DNA from: an uncultured Pseudomonadota bacterium
GTDB taxonomy: Bacteria > Pseudomonadota > Gammaproteobacteria > Burkholderiales > JALYOK01
NCBI GenBank assembly: GCA_902826775.1
Contig: CADEHE010000006.1
Coordinates: 172,213 to 236,212 of the forward strand
Length of the DNA: 64,000 nucleotides
Reading direction: 5' to 3'
Shown: positions 27,329 through 35,881 of the stretch, piece after piece
Layout of the letters: each line of letters begins with the position of its first letter
Position numbering within the stretch: position 1 is the first letter of the stretch
The notes under the pieces: generated by a model
What the model saw: only the letters and a program-made list of their open reading frames with translations
What the model was told of the DNA's origin: nothing
Databases searched by the model: none
Made by a program: the position numbers and the translations under genes

Positions 27329-28560
27329 ACGATACCAGCTTGATCGAGCTACCGCGTAGCACCGCACGCTCCAATCCATTGGGCGGACTCGCGCGCACAC
27401 TTCTGCTCAAAGGCTTTCGCTCATTGCAAACAGGTTCATTGCGTCTAAGCGAGGGCGGTGCGGTGCGCCAGTTCGGCGCGAACGACGAATCGATTGCCGC
27501 ATCAGTGAATGTTCTGAATCCGGCTCTTTATGCCGAACTCGCGTTCGGCGGTTCGGTAGGTGCCGGCGAATCCTTCATGCTGGGGCATTGGGTCACCGAC
27601 GATCTTGTCGCATTGATGCGACTAATGTTGCGAAACCGCGCAACGCTCGACGCCATGGACCAAGGGTTTGCCCGCATTAGCGCGCCAATGCGCAAGTTTG
27701 CGCATTGGCTGCACCGGAACACTCGCGCAGGCAGTCGCCGTAACATCTCTGCGCATTACGATCTAGGCAACGACTTCTTTCGGTTGTTCCTGGACGAGAC
27801 CATGATGTACTCGTGCGCACTGTTTACCGAGCCGGATATGACGCTTGCCCAAGCATCCCTGGCGAAGCTGGACACGGTCTGCCAGAAGCTTGCGCTAAGT
27901 GCACAAGACCATGTCTTAGAGGTCGGCACGGGCTGGGGAGGCTTTGCATTGCACGCGGCTCGCCGCTACGGCTGTCGCGTCACGACAACGACCATCTCCC
28001 CGAGTCAATACGACTTCGCCCGCGAGCGGATTCGCGCCGCCGGACTTGATAAGCGCGTTACGGTGCTGCTTGAGGACTACCGGGATCTCACCGGTAGCCA
28101 CGACAAACTGGTGTCGATCGAAATGATTGAAGCAATCGGCCACCAGCATTACGAAGAGTTCTTCCGTCAATGTGATCAGCGCCTCGTGCGCGGTGGGCAG
28201 GCGCTGCTGCAGTCCATTACGATCGAGGATCGCTTTTATGAGAATGCGCGTGACGACGTCGATTTCATCAAGCGCTATATCTTTCCCGGCTGCTGCATCC
28301 CTTCGCTGGGTGCGTTGGCCCAAGCGGTCTCCAAAGCGAGCGATTTGCGTATTGTTGGCATAGAAAATATTGGGCCTCACTACGCAACTACGCTGGCGCA
28401 TTGGCGCGACAACTTTTTGCGAAATCTAGACCAAGTGCGCGCGCTAGGTTACCCGGAAAGCTTCCTTCGCATGTGGGAGTTCTACTTATGCTATTGCGAA
28501 GCCGGGTTCGCTGAACGAACACTCGGAGATGTGCAGATGCTTTTGGTGAAGGACAGGTAA
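27325..28560 (+). CDS. cfa: Cyclopropane-fatty-acyl-phospholipid synthase
   Basis: A 411-residue protein with all main features of CFA synthases: HYDLGNDFF (144-152), MMYSCALF (160-167), SAM motif [10 protein letters not shown] (198-206), then [13 protein letters not shown] and the [17 protein letters not shown] helix region. It transfers a methylene unit from S-adenosylmethionine to cis double bonds of phospholipid acyl chains in the inner membrane, or in sub-families methylates them. It is the last gene of the CarH-headed operon and starts at GTG overlapping the DUF1365 stop. The desaturase in the same operon would supply its substrate. Confidence 0.93.
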   Translation: MNDTSLIELPRSTARSNPLGGLARTLLLKGFRSLQTGSLRLSEGGAVRQFGANDESIAASVNVLNPALYAELAFGGSVGAGESFMLGHWVTDDLVALMRLMLRNRATLDAMDQGFARISAPMRKFAHWLHRNTRAGSRRNISAHYDLGNDFFRLFLDETMMYSCALFTEPDMTLAQASLAKLDTVCQKLALSAQDHVLEVGTGWGGFALHAARRYGCRVTTTTISPSQYDFARERIRAAGLDKRVTVLLEDYRDLTGSHDKLVSIEMIEAIGHQHYEEFFRQCDQRLVRGGQALLQSITIEDRFYENARDDVDFIKRYIFPGCCIPSLGALAQAVSKASDLRIVGIENIGPHYATTLAHWRDNFLRNLDQVRALGYPESFLRMWEFYLCYCEAGFAERTLGDVQMLLVKDR

Positions 28561-28564
28561 CGGT

Positions 28565-28708
28565 TCCGCTGGTCGGCATCGCCGAAGTTACCGGGGGGTG
28601 CGGTCGGCAGCGCGCATCGTGCACAGCGAATAGTCGCTGGCGCGCCAAGACCCGGTAGAGTGTGGGATGCGACAGTTTGGTAAGAAGACCGGTGGTGCGA
28701 GAGGCCAT
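28565..28708 (-). pseudogene. Remnant of a MalT-like (LuxR-family) ATPase regulator N-terminus
   Basis: From an ATG at 28708 the reverse strand reads a 48-residue piece including TKLSHPTLYRVLARQRLF. This resembles the start of large MalT-type regulators, where a similar KLSRPRLY...R.RLF segment comes just before the Walker A motif. Here no Walker A follows and the frame runs on into the end of the cfa gene. It looks like a short leftover after a deletion. The call rests on one short stretch and is tentative. Confidence 0.35.
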
Positions 28709-28816
28709 GGTTTCTCCAGTTAACGCCAGTTCTACCCTAGTGTTTAGAACAGCGCGATACGGTATCTCTGGATACAATGCACGTTGACTACTACATGCCT
28801 AACTAGGGTGAACTTC

Positions 28817-30444
28817 ATGGCGCTATTGACCGGCGGGCAAGCTGTGGCAGCTGCACTAAAGGCGGAAGGCATCGATCACATTTTCGGCATCGTCGGCACG
28901 CATTCGTGCCCGCTATTCGACGGTGTAGTGGGCGAAGCGGCGTTTCGTGTAGTCACGGTGCGGCACGAGCAGGGCGCCTCGCTCATGGCCGGGGGGGGTA
29001 TGCGCGGGCTTCGGGCAAAATCGCTGCGTGCTTCGTGGTACCGGGGCCCGGGCTCACCAACGCACTCACCGGCATGGGCATGGCGTATGCGGAATCAACG
29101 CCGATGCTGGTGTTCGGCGGGCAGAACAACTTGTCGCAGCTCGAGCGCGAAGGCGGGCACTTCCATGAATTGGCCAACTCGGTGAATGTGGCGGCGTCGG
29201 TATGCGGCTATGCGACGCGCGTTGCGGCGCCCGCCGATATTCCGGCGGCGATTCGCGAGGCGATGCGCGCCATGCGGCGCGGGCGGCCCCGGCCGGCGTA
29301 TATCGAAGTGCCGCTCGACGTGCAGAACGGCAAGTCCGAAGTGAGCGCGTGGGCGCCGGAGCAGTACGCGCGCAGCGGCGGCGACCCCGCCAGCATTGGG
29401 CGCGCGGCCGCGGCTTTGGCCAGCGCGCAGCGACCTTTTATTTTCGCCGGCGGCGGTGTCGAGAGTGCGGAGGCAACGCAAGAATTGGCGCGCCTAGCCG
29501 AGCAACTCGGCGCACCGGTTGTGACCAGCATGTTCGGGCGGGGAGCGATTTCGGATCGCCACCCCTTGGCGTTGGGCGACGGCTGGGGTCGGCTTGATCT
29601 CTACGATGAGTTGTTGGCGCAATCCGATCTGGCGCTGGTGGTGGGCTCTCGCATCGACGTCGTCTCCGACGTCAACTTAGGCGCGCGCTTTCCGCAGCGC
29701 ATGCTGCAGATCGACATCGATCCGCTCGTGGTCGGCCAGCGCCGGCCGGTCGAGGTCGGGATCGTCGGCGATGCGAAGAGCGTGCTCGCCGCGCTCAGCC
29801 AGCAACTCAGCGCGGCGCCGGCACGCAAGTGCTGGTTCGATGTCGCGCAGTTCAAACAACACAAGCGCACGCGCTTAATCGAGCGCGCCGGGCCGGTAGT
29901 CGAGGTGATCGACCAACTGCGTGCCAACATGCCGGACGACACGATTTTTGTCGACGACCTCACTTTAGTCGGCTATTGGGCGCCGTTGCTGCTCGACACC
30001 TACCTGCCGCGCACGCATATCCATCCCGGCACCTACGGCACCTTGGGCTATTCGCTGCCGGCGGCGATCGGCGCCAAGCTGGCGTGTCCATCGCAGCCGG
30101 TGGTGTCGATTTCGGGCGATGGCGGCTTTTTATTTACGCTGCAAGAGTTGGCCACGGCCCGTGCGCAGAATCTGGATCTCATCGCGCTGGTGTTTAATGA
30201 CAATGCGTTCGGCGCCATCCGCAAGTTTCAGGACCGTGTATTCAGCGGGCGCCATATCGGCTCGGAATTGGTCAATCCCGATTTCGTCAAGCTCGGTGCC
30301 GCGTTCGGCGCGAACAGCGTGCGCGTGGAGGCGAAGGATATCGGCGCGGCGGTGCGCAAGGCACACGCCAGCGGTGGTCTATGGCTCATAGAAGTTCCTT
30401 TCGCCCCCGGCGGTTCGGCGGAGATGGTGCCGTGGATGCCATGA
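28817..30444 (+). pseudogene. Thiamine-diphosphate enzyme (acetolactate synthase/decarboxylase-like), frameshifted
   Basis: The ATG at 28817, after AGGGTG, opens a frame for MALLTGGQAVAAALKAEGID and VRHEQGASLMA, the usual ThDP-enzyme N-terminus with the catalytic Glu. After a run of eight G (28991-28998) this frame is lost and the rest continues in another one: GYARASGKIAACFVVPGPG onward to 30444. Two bases fewer or one more would restore the family sequence MADGYARA. The C-terminal ThDP/Mg site is intact: SISGDGGFLF, then FNDNAFG. Together about 540 residues, the normal size. Either the gene is broken, or the G run was miscounted in sequencing. Confidence 0.75.
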
Positions 30445-30501
30445 TGATTCTGGCGCGACCGCTGAGCCGGACGGATACCGAGCGCTGACAGGTTGTTGCG
30501 C

Positions 30502-31221
30502 GTGAGTAAGCGCGAAGGCGGCGTTGACCGCACGAACTTGGAGGCGCAGCACACGGTGCGCGTCTGGGATCTGCCGCTGCGCCTGTTTCATTGGTTGCTG
30601 GTGTTGCTGGTCTCTACCTCGGCGATTACCGGCTGGTTCGCCGCAGAGATCGGCTGGCAGGGCATGGAATGGCACAAGCGCTCCGGTTATTGCATTCTCG
30701 CGCTGGTGCTATTTCGCATTGGCTGGGGATTCTTGGGCGGCACGCATGCCCGCTTCGCGGACTTTGTCAAAAGTCCACGCACGGTATGGCGCTACGTGAC
30801 AAGCCTGTTGCGCCGCAAGCACGAACCGTATGCCGGGCACAACCCGCTCGGCGGCTGGTCGGTGGTATTGATGCTGCTGTCGCTCGCGTTGCAAACGGTC
30901 ACGGGACTATTCATCGAGGATGAAGATCTCGGCGTGGAGGGGCCGCTGGCGCATCTTGTGAGCGGCCGTACTGGCGATATGCTGGCCGGCGTGCATGAGA
31001 CGAATTTCTTTGTGCTGCTTGCGCTGATCGCGCTGCACGTCACGGCCATCTTGTTCTATCTGGTCGTGCAGCGCGAAAACCTGATCCAGCCGATGCTGAC
31101 AGGCTACAAGCGGCTACCGCCGCACGCCGATGCCAAGCCGCGCGGCGGGGGAGCGACGCGCGCGGCTGTTTTGCTGATTCTGGCCGCTGCGCTGGTTTAC
31201 GGGATAGCGGCTACTGCCTGA
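30502..31221 (+). CDS. Cytochrome b561-type membrane cytochrome
   Basis: From GTG 30502 the protein has 239 residues and four to five membrane segments. Candidate heme-ligand histidines are in RLFHWLLV (first segment), MEWHKRSGY, AGVHETNFF and IALHVTAI, the arrangement of the Ni/Fe-hydrogenase b-type cytochrome/cytochrome b561 family. Such proteins carry electrons between the quinone pool and periplasmic c-type cytochromes. The cytochrome c' gene lies immediately downstream on the opposite strand, overlapping by 11 bases at the 3' ends, and is a likely functional partner. Confidence 0.9.
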   Translation: MSKREGGVDRTNLEAQHTVRVWDLPLRLFHWLLVLLVSTSAITGWFAAEIGWQGMEWHKRSGYCILALVLFRIGWGFLGGTHARFADFVKSPRTVWRYVTSLLRRKHEPYAGHNPLGGWSVVLMLLSLALQTVTGLFIEDEDLGVEGPLAHLVSGRTGDMLAGVHETNFFVLLALIALHVTAILFYLVVQRENLIQPMLTGYKRLPPHADAKPRGGGATRAAVLLILAAALVYGIAATA

Positions 31222-31678
31222 ACTCCTTTAGGCGGTAGTCATCGTGGCAGCTCTTGCAGGCTTTGCCGGTATCGCCGGTGGCCGCCTTGATTGCCGCTTC
31301 GTCCCCGCTTCTAGCGGCTTGCGCGAGTTTGCCCACTTCCGTTTTCATCTTGTCGGCCTTGTCCTTGAACTTGTCCATCTCCGACCAGATCTTGGCGTCC
31401 GCTTTGGTCGGTGCGCCCTTATCGGTGCCAGGCCCGAACGAGTTCCACGGTAGTTTGCTCATCATTTCGACGATCGCAGCGCTGTCCGCTGCAAGCTGAG
31501 CGTTAAATGCCATCTTGCCCTGCGACATCGCCCAGAGCGTTCCAAAACTGCGGCCCATCACGTTCAAGGCCGATTGCCGGTAGCGGATTTCTTCTTCCGG
31601 TTTGGCGCCCTGCGCAAGCGCGGCGGCGCTTAGCCCGATCGACACGGTTCCGGCAAACAGCAGCAAACATCGTTTCAT
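31211..31678 (-). CDS. Class II cytochrome c (cytochrome c')
   Basis: A 155-residue periplasmic protein with a signal peptide of about 22 residues (ending LAQG). The heme motif CKSCH is very near the C-terminus, as in all class II cytochromes c with their four-helix bundle. Members bind NO and CO and may protect from nitrosative stress or serve as electron carriers. The stop lies inside the end of the convergent cytochrome b561 gene. A good ribosome site (GAGGAGAGT on the reverse strand) precedes the start. Confidence 0.92.
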   Translation of the reverse strand: MKRCLLLFAGTVSIGLSAAALAQGAKPEEEIRYRQSALNVMGRSFGTLWAMSQGKMAFNAQLAADSAAIVEMMSKLPWNSFGPGTDKGAPTKADAKIWSEMDKFKDKADKMKTEVGKLAQAARSGDEAAIKAATGDTGKACKSCHDDYRLKEFRQ

Positions 31679-31712
31679 GCAACTCTCCTCACGAGTGGAA
31701 CAGGGGGGGTGT

Positions 31713-31961
31713 CTAATTGATGCCCAGCATCTTCATGGCTTTGCCCAGTGCTTCCACCGATTCCTGGTGTTTACCTGAGCCATGCAGCTGTTCGCCCTCG
31801 GTGCGTAGTTTCTTCACTTCCGCCAGATCCGCTTCGCTTAGCTTGGTGCCGGCTTCGAGGGCGGCGTCGATTTTCTTCATGTCGGCGGGGCAGTGCGCGG
31901 CGCCGGCAGGAACGGCAAACAGCAGCGGCAATGCACAAGCAATGGCTCTTAGCAGGGTCAT
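31713..31961 (-). CDS. Small exported helical protein
   Basis: An 82-residue protein with a signal peptide of about 21 residues ending in AGAAH, and a mature part of 60 residues that is a charged helical hairpin (KKIDAALEAGTKLSEADLAE, VEALGKAMKMLGIN). One Cys is left in the mature part. It is encoded 34 bp upstream of the cytochrome c' gene on the same strand, so the two should be in one transcript, and a link to that periplasmic cytochrome is likely. I know no family name for it. Confidence 0.75.
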   Translation of the reverse strand: MTLLRAIACALPLLFAVPAGAAHCPADMKKIDAALEAGTKLSEADLAEVKKLRTEGEQLHGSGKHQESVEALGKAMKMLGIN

Positions 31962-32144
31962 CAGTAGCTCCTAGTAGTTAAATTGGGGAATTGGACGGTG
32001 CGCGAGAACTAGAACTGCGCTTGCACCCGCTACCGATTATTCGCCAGTGCAAGATCCGGGTCAACGCTGACGGCGGTGCCTTAAGTGCGCGGCGGGCGCT
32101 TGCGCCACGCGTTACAATGCCGGGCAACGAGTCGTGGAGGCCCA

Positions 32145-32438
32145 ATGTCGAAGATTGCCGAAGGTAAAAAAGATAACGAATTAAGAATGTTGCGCGACGA
32201 ACTTCAGGGCATTCTTAAGGAACGCGAGGTGCTGCTACGCGTCAGCGGGGCGGCAGCGGTTTTTCTCGCCAATATGGATGCCAAAGCGTTGCCTAAACAC
32301 GTGCTAGAGGCGGCGGACGTCTTGGCGCAAATGGTCAATGCGGTTCCCGAAGATGTGCTCGAGGAGGCGCTCGAATCGGTGCAAGCGGAAGTCGCGCTCG
32401 ACGTGCCTGAGCGGCGCCGCGGGATGCGTAGGGATTAG
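32145..32438 (+). CDS. Small acidic hypothetical protein
   Basis: The ATG at 32145 follows a GTGGAGG ribosome site by 4 bases and gives 97 residues. The protein is mostly helical: a charged, probably coiled-coil N-terminal half (KKDNELRMLRDELQGILKER), then a hydrophobic part (VSGAAAVFLANMDAKALPKH), an acidic part and a basic tail RRRGMRRD. It has no signal peptide. No family was recognised; the coding case rests on the ribosome site and composition. It stands between the divergent small exported protein and the SDR gene. Confidence 0.6.
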   Translation: MSKIAEGKKDNELRMLRDELQGILKEREVLLRVSGAAAVFLANMDAKALPKHVLEAADVLAQMVNAVPEDVLEEALESVQAEVALDVPERRRGMRRD

Positions 32439-32525
32439 CGCGCATGCTGAAACTTGGTCGGCCCGTGTTCCGGTGGCCGTAGCCGGCGTAAGCGGGCTGG
32501 GCGCGCGCCCTATACCTTGTTGATT

Positions 32526-33272
32526 ATGGATACGAGCACGGCTTTTACCGCTTTTCTCACCGGCCGCGTAGCTTGCGTAGTTGGCGGCACCAGCGGTATC
32601 GGTGCAGCGATTGCGCGCGCACTGAAGGCGGCGGGCGCTCACGTGACCGTGTCCGGCGCCAGCCTGGCGGAGGCGCAAGCTGCTGCTGCCGATAGCACGA
32701 TGCGCGGCATCGTACCAGTGGCGCTCGATGTGGCGGATGCGCAAGCGGTGAAGCGCATCGTCGGCAGCTTTGCGCAATTGGATGTGCTGGTGAATTGCGC
32801 GGGGATGATTCGCCGCGGCGAGGAGCACGATCCGGAAGTGTTCGCGCGAGTAGTAGACGTCAACTTGAATGGCATGATGCGTTGCTGCGCTGCGGCTCGT
32901 CCTTTATTGGCGCAGTCGGGCGGTTGCATCATCAATATCGCCTCGATGCTGTCTTTCTTTGGCGGCGGGCTGGTGCCTGCCTATAGCGCCAGCAAAGGCG
33001 GCGTGGCGCAACTGACGAAATCACTCGCGCTGGCCTACGCCGCGGACAAGATACGCGTCAACGCGCTTGCGCCGGGTTGGATCGCAACGCCGCTGACGCA
33101 GCCGCTGCGCGACGACACCGCGCGCAGCAGCGGCGTCCTCGCCCGCACGCCGCTCGGCCGTTGGGGTCAACCCGAGGATGTGGCCGGGCCTGCGCTGTTT
33201 TTGTGTTCCTCAGCGGCGCAATTCGTCACCGGCGTTATCCTGCCGGTGGACGGCGGTTACTTGGTTTCGTAG
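32526..33272 (+). CDS. SDR family NAD(P)-dependent oxidoreductase
   Basis: From ATG 32526 the protein has 248 residues, the normal size for classical short-chain dehydrogenases. The cofactor motif is VGGTSGIGAA, the NAG-equivalent is VNCAGMI, the active-site Ser lies in NIASML and Tyr/Lys in YSASKGG. The ending PVDGGY is typical of the FabG-like group. It catalyses reversible oxidation of a hydroxyl group; the substrate is unknown. A cupin dioxygenase-like gene follows about 100 bp later, which suggests a catabolic context. Confidence 0.9.
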   Translation: MDTSTAFTAFLTGRVACVVGGTSGIGAAIARALKAAGAHVTVSGASLAEAQAAAADSTMRGIVPVALDVADAQAVKRIVGSFAQLDVLVNCAGMIRRGEEHDPEVFARVVDVNLNGMMRCCAAARPLLAQSGGCIINIASMLSFFGGGLVPAYSASKGGVAQLTKSLALAYAADKIRVNALAPGWIATPLTQPLRDDTARSSGVLARTPLGRWGQPEDVAGPALFLCSSAAQFVTGVILPVDGGYLVS

Positions 33273-33374
33273 ACGCTTTTGCCGCTGGGCGCGCAAGCGG
33301 CGAATCAGGCACGCAAGAGGGTGCGCTAAGATACGCACTGGTTTTTTCAAACGACTAACTTGCTTACAAATTGT

Positions 33375-33890
33375 ATGAACGCACCGAGTGCCGTTACTTT
33401 TCCTTACGTCATCAATCCTGCCACCGGCATCCTGCCTGAAATCGCCGAATTGGCGGTGCCGACCGATGATCGCGTGTGGGTGCCGCAGGCGCCGAACGTC
33501 TGGTTTCGGCCGCTGCTGCTGAACAAAACTGCGGGCTACTGGTTTAATCTGCTCAAGGTGACGCGCTCGGGGGTGTTGAGCCGGCATCGTCATCCTGGCC
33601 CCGTGCACGGATTCGTTATCAAGGGCTCGTGGCACTATTTGGAGCATCCATGGGTGGCTGACGCCGGCAAATTCGTGTTCGAGCCGCCCGGCGAAGTGCA
33701 CACGCTGGTCGTGGATGACACCACGGACGAAATGATCACCTTATTTAATGTCACCGGTTCGATGATCTACATGGATCAGAACGACCATCAAATCGGCTAC
33801 GAAGACGTATTCACCAAGATCGACATGTGCCGCGCGCACTACGAAAAGGTAGGGCTCGGCGCGCAGTACGTCGACCAGTTTATCCGGTAG
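33375..33890 (+). CDS. Cupin-type dioxygenase, 2,4'-dihydroxyacetophenone dioxygenase-like
   Basis: A 171-residue protein from ATG 33375; the frame is open a few codons further up. The cupin core has the metal-binding SRHRHPGPVHGFVIKG and EPPGEVHTLV stretches. The lineup of N-terminal WVPQAPNVWFRPL and the C-terminal MDQNDHQIGYEDVF is that of the 2,4'-dihydroxyacetophenone dioxygenase family, non-heme iron enzymes that cleave a C-C bond beside a ketone. The exact substrate is inferred from family membership only. It follows the SDR and may take its product. Confidence 0.8.
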   Translation: MNAPSAVTFPYVINPATGILPEIAELAVPTDDRVWVPQAPNVWFRPLLLNKTAGYWFNLLKVTRSGVLSRHRHPGPVHGFVIKGSWHYLEHPWVADAGKFVFEPPGEVHTLVVDDTTDEMITLFNVTGSMIYMDQNDHQIGYEDVFTKIDMCRAHYEKVGLGAQYVDQFIR

Positions 33891-34006
33891 CGAAGCTTAC
33901 GCCGCCGCGCGCGACTGCGGCGAGGTGGAGTCGCCGGCGCGGATACGCCGCGCGGGCGCGGCGGGCGCGCAGGATCAATCAATGAAACCACTCAACGGAG
34001 CAGCTC

Positions 34007-34981
34007 ATGCCTAAAGCAATTCGAATTTACGAACACGGTGGCCCTGAAGTCATGAAATGGGAAGAGATCAGTGTGCCCGATCCGGCCCCGGGCGAAGCTC
34101 GCATTAAGCAAACCGCTGCGGGACTGAATTACATCGATACTTATCAGCGCTCCGGCCTGTACAAGCTCAATTTACCCAGTCCGCTCGGGATGGAAGGGGC
34201 GGGAGTGGTGGAGGCGGTGGGCGCTGGCGTGACGAACATAAAGCCTGGCGATCGCGTCGCCTATTGCATGGGCGCGCCTGGCGGCTACGCCGAGGTGCGC
34301 AATATGGTTGCCGACAGATTGGTGGTACTGCCAACAGGGGTATCTGAAAAGCAAGCAGCCGCAATGATGCTAAAGGGGATGACGGCCCAGTACCTGTTGC
34401 GGCGCACATTCAAAGTGCAGCCGGGGCAAACCGTGTTGTTCCATGCAGCAGCGGGCGGGGTCGGCCTGATCGCGTGCCAATGGCTTAAGGCATTGGGTGC
34501 AACGGTAATCGGCACCGTTGGCTCGGATGAGAAAGCGGCTCTGGCCCGCGCGCACGGCTGCGATCATCCGATCAACTACAACAAGGAAGATTTCGTCGCG
34601 CGCGTGAAGGAAATCACCAACGGCGCGGGCGTGCCGGTGGTCTACGATTCGGTCGGCAAGGACACCTTCATGAAATCGCTAGATTGTTTGCAGCCGCTCG
34701 GACTTGTCGCGTTGTTCGGGCAATCCTCTGGCGCAGTGCCGCCGCTGGATCTCGGCGTGTTGGCGGGTAAGGGTTCGCTCTACGTTACGCGGCCGACTTT
34801 AGCCACTTACGGTGCCAAGCGCAGCGATCTGGAAACGATGGCGAACGAACTGTTCGATGTCGTCAAGTCAGGGAAAGTGAAAATCGAGATCAACAAAGAG
34901 TACGCGTTGAAAGACGCCGTGCAAGCGCACAAGGATCTCGAAGGTCGCAAGACCACCGGCTCAACGGTGCTGCTGCCCTAG
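34007..34981 (+). CDS. NADPH:quinone oxidoreductase (zinc-independent MDR family)
   Basis: A 324-residue protein. The N-terminal GroES-like domain reads PKAIRIYEHGGPEVMKWEEI, the cofactor-binding domain AAAGGVGLIACQWLKALG, and the zinc ligands of alcohol dehydrogenases are absent. This matches QorA-type quinone reductases that perform one-electron reduction of quinones, in the cytoplasm. Its start has GGAGCAGCTC at a poor-to-moderate distance. It is followed by a FAH-type hydratase gene on the same strand, 72 bp away. Confidence 0.92.
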   Translation: MPKAIRIYEHGGPEVMKWEEISVPDPAPGEARIKQTAAGLNYIDTYQRSGLYKLNLPSPLGMEGAGVVEAVGAGVTNIKPGDRVAYCMGAPGGYAEVRNMVADRLVVLPTGVSEKQAAAMMLKGMTAQYLLRRTFKVQPGQTVLFHAAAGGVGLIACQWLKALGATVIGTVGSDEKAALARAHGCDHPINYNKEDFVARVKEITNGAGVPVVYDSVGKDTFMKSLDCLQPLGLVALFGQSSGAVPPLDLGVLAGKGSLYVTRPTLATYGAKRSDLETMANELFDVVKSGKVKIEINKEYALKDAVQAHKDLEGRKTTGSTVLLP

Positions 34982-35053
34982 CGCCGCGCTTTAGCGCGCA
35001 GCCGTGCTGGCATATCCGCTCGGGGTCGCACGGCGCGCCTTATCGCTCACGCC

Positions 35054-35854
35054 ATGGATTCGCGCAACCTGACACGCGCCGCCTTGCAACTCGCGCGCGG
35101 GCGCTTGCGCCGCGAGCGCATCGAGTTGTTGCCTGAAGAACTGCGCCCGCGCGACGAAGCGCAAGCCTACGCAATGCAAGAGGAGGTGCACGCGATCCTG
35201 GTGCAGAGCAACTGGGGCCGTGTCGCCGGCCATAAGATTGGCTGCACCACCGCCGTCATGCAGCGCTTTCTCAATATTCCCAACCCGTGCGCCGGCGGCG
35301 TGTTTGATCGGACGGTGTTCGAGCAGCACGCTGCGTTGCGCCATGCCGACTACGTGCGTGTCGGGGTCGAATGCGAGATCGCCGTGCGGCTCGGTGCCGA
35401 TCTGAAGCCCGAAGGCAGCGAATTCACCCGCGAAAACGTTGCCCCCGCTGTGCAGGCATGTATGGCGGCGATCGAAATCGTCGATGACCGCTATGACGAC
35501 TATAAGCGCTTCGATACGCCGACGTTGATAGCCGATGATTTCTTCGATGCCGGGTGCGTGCTCGGCGCGCCGGTGAGCGATTGGCGCCGCTTGGATTTGC
35601 AGGCGCTCAACGGCTCCACACGAATCGACGGCAATGAAGTCGGCCGCGGCAAGGGCGCTGACGTAATGGGGCATCCGTTCGCGGCGTTGGCGTGGCTGGC
35701 GAACTCAATGGCGGCGCGTGGCAAGCACCTCAAACAGGGTGAGTTCGTGCTGCTCGGCAGCGTGGTCGAAACCAAATGGGTTGAACCGGGCCAGCAAGTC
35801 GCCATTCACATTGATGGGTTGGGCGGCGCATCTGCGCTATTTGCCGCAGGCTGA
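35054..35854 (+). CDS. 2-keto-4-pentenoate hydratase / FAH-family protein
   Basis: A 266-residue protein of the fumarylacetoacetate hydrolase superfamily, hydratase branch. The metal-binding acidic residues are in RVGVECEIAVRLGADL, the following IEIVDDRYDDYKRFDTPTLI and the GKGADVMGHPFAALAWL region. Such hydratases add water to 2-hydroxypenta-2,4-dienoates in meta-cleavage pathways of aromatic compounds. Together with the cupin dioxygenase and the TRAP-type binding protein nearby it points to uptake and breakdown of an aromatic or organic acid. The gene precedes the TRAP binding protein by 27 bp, probably in one operon. Confidence 0.85.
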   Translation: MDSRNLTRAALQLARGRLRRERIELLPEELRPRDEAQAYAMQEEVHAILVQSNWGRVAGHKIGCTTAVMQRFLNIPNPCAGGVFDRTVFEQHAALRHADYVRVGVECEIAVRLGADLKPEGSEFTRENVAPAVQACMAAIEIVDDRYDDYKRFDTPTLIADDFFDAGCVLGAPVSDWRRLDLQALNGSTRIDGNEVGRGKGADVMGHPFAALAWLANSMAARGKHLKQGEFVLLGSVVETKWVEPGQQVAIHIDGLGGASALFAAG

Positions 35855-35881
35855 TTTGCAGCGTTAGGAGCAACTATAGCG

